From positions 1 through 12,503 of the forward strand of contig CBDUCN010000135.1 of assembly GCA_965365655.1 (NCBI GenBank): a DNA stretch of 12,503 nucleotides, in the 5' to 3' direction. Shown piece after piece: positions 12,161-12,503 of the stretch (within the stretch, counting starts at the first letter, position 1; the number at the start of each line of letters is the position of its first letter). Made by a program: the position numbers and the translations under genes. Source of the stretch: JBFHNV01 sp965365655 (lineage in GTDB: Bacteria; Pseudomonadota; Gammaproteobacteria; HK1). Below the pieces are notes generated by a model. The model was not told the origin of the DNA. It made no database searches and worked only from the letters and a program-made list of their open reading frames with translations.

Positions 12161-12503
12161 ATGTACGCCCGGACGATCACTCGCGTGAGGATTGCCGCCC
12201 CCGACACTCGCATTGCGCTGCGCGAGCGCACGGCATCCGGTAGTGACGTATCCGCGCGGGCATTGCTGCTCGTCGCCGTCACGCTCCTCGCCGGCTGCGC
12301 GACGCAGCGCCCGCTGATGCCGACCCCGAACGTCTACGCAAGCAGGCTCGAGTCGCCGTTCGCGGCGTCGCTGCCCGACGAATTGCACGGAAGCCGCGTG
12401 GTGATTCCGTTCGCGACGAACCGCGTCGCCGAGCCGCGGGAGGACGGCCGCCTGGACTACGGCATCGGCCGCTCGCCCTCGTTCGCGGTCGGCGTGGCCG
12501 AGG
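12161..12503 (+). CDS. Lipoprotein, alpha/beta-hydrolase (DUF900) type, 3'-truncated
   Basis: The frame is open from ATG 12161 to the window edge (114 codons), with GAAGGGG 11 nt upstream. A hydrophobic stretch ALLLVAVTLLAGC ends in the lipobox LAGC, giving a lipidated Cys46 if the ATG is used. The 33-residue segment before it is long for a signal peptide, so an internal start such as GTG 12185 is possible. The mature part reads VVIPFATNRVAEPREDGRLD, then YGIGRSPSFAVGV, the typical opening of DUF900 alpha/beta hydrolases (a 'FxTdR...YGxxRs' pattern). The catalytic region lies beyond the window, so activity cannot be judged. It directly follows the DUF4105 gene on the same strand and is likely co-transcribed. 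Confidence 0.72.
   Translation, partial: MYARTITRVRIAAPDTRIALRERTASGSDVSARALLLVAVTLLAGCATQRPLMPTPNVYASRLESPFAASLPDELHGSRVVIPFATNRVAEPREDGRLDYGIGRSPSFAVGVAE

Noticed and set aside
1..12503. tRNA, rRNA, CRISPR array, transposase or phage genes
   Set aside because: Looked for and not seen: no regularly spaced direct repeats, no tRNA-like cloverleaf and no recombinase motifs in any frame.

Overview
The window is very GC-rich, roughly 70% by eye. It codes for a class III (PhaE + PhaC) polyhydroxyalkanoate synthase, two proteins with PEP-CTERM-type C-termini and several lipoproteins. Together these suggest a diderm, biofilm- or EPS-forming proteobacterium that stores PHA. A high-GC gammaproteobacterium is the most likely source, but no rRNA or other taxonomic marker is present and the assignment is inference.

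Layout, left to right. (1) Positions 1-2784, + strand: the 3' part of an acyl-CoA synthetase gene, then a complete ThDP-dependent enzyme of the benzaldehyde lyase / 2-hydroxyacyl-CoA lyase type, probably one operon. (2) 2785-3052: a leader containing a GNRA-capped hairpin and two mutually exclusive inverted repeats directly before the phaE ribosome binding site. (3) 3053-5299: phaE and phaC. PhaC has an intact Cys-Asp-His triad; PhaE ends in a strongly basic tail. (4) 5475-6950: an exported TPR protein preceded by a perfect 9-bp inverted repeat. (5) 7067-8200, - strand: a 314-residue PEP-CTERM protein with a strong intrinsic terminator and a near-consensus sigma-54 promoter. (6) 8076-9054: almost 1 kb with no convincing full-length gene. 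It holds several perfect inverted repeats, two Fnr-type boxes, a well-placed Shine-Dalgarno with a nine-codon Arg-rich ORF ending in a stem-loop, and a possible gene-tail remnant. (7) 9055-9336, - strand: the C-terminal stub of an SDR oxidoreductase that has lost its cofactor fold and its YxxxK motif. (8) 9695-10216: a small PEP-CTERM-like exported protein. (9) 10280-10882, - strand: a DUF4136-like lipoprotein. (10) 11070-12131: a DUF4105 membrane protein, followed by the start of an alpha/beta-hydrolase-type lipoprotein that runs off the right edge.

How the genes fit together. The left third is carbon metabolism: acyl activation, C-C lyase chemistry on acyl-CoA or aldehyde substrates, and PHA polymerisation. 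The right two thirds is cell envelope: exosortase substrates, lipoproteins and a periplasm-facing DUF4105 protein. The most notable regulatory signal is the sigma-54 promoter before a PEP-CTERM gene, because PEP-CTERM/exosortase genes are known to be controlled by the PrsK/PrsR-RpoN system in floc-forming bacteria. The least explained stretch is the palindrome-rich, Fnr-box-containing gap at 8076-9054. No CRISPR array, tRNA, rRNA, transposase or phage gene was seen.
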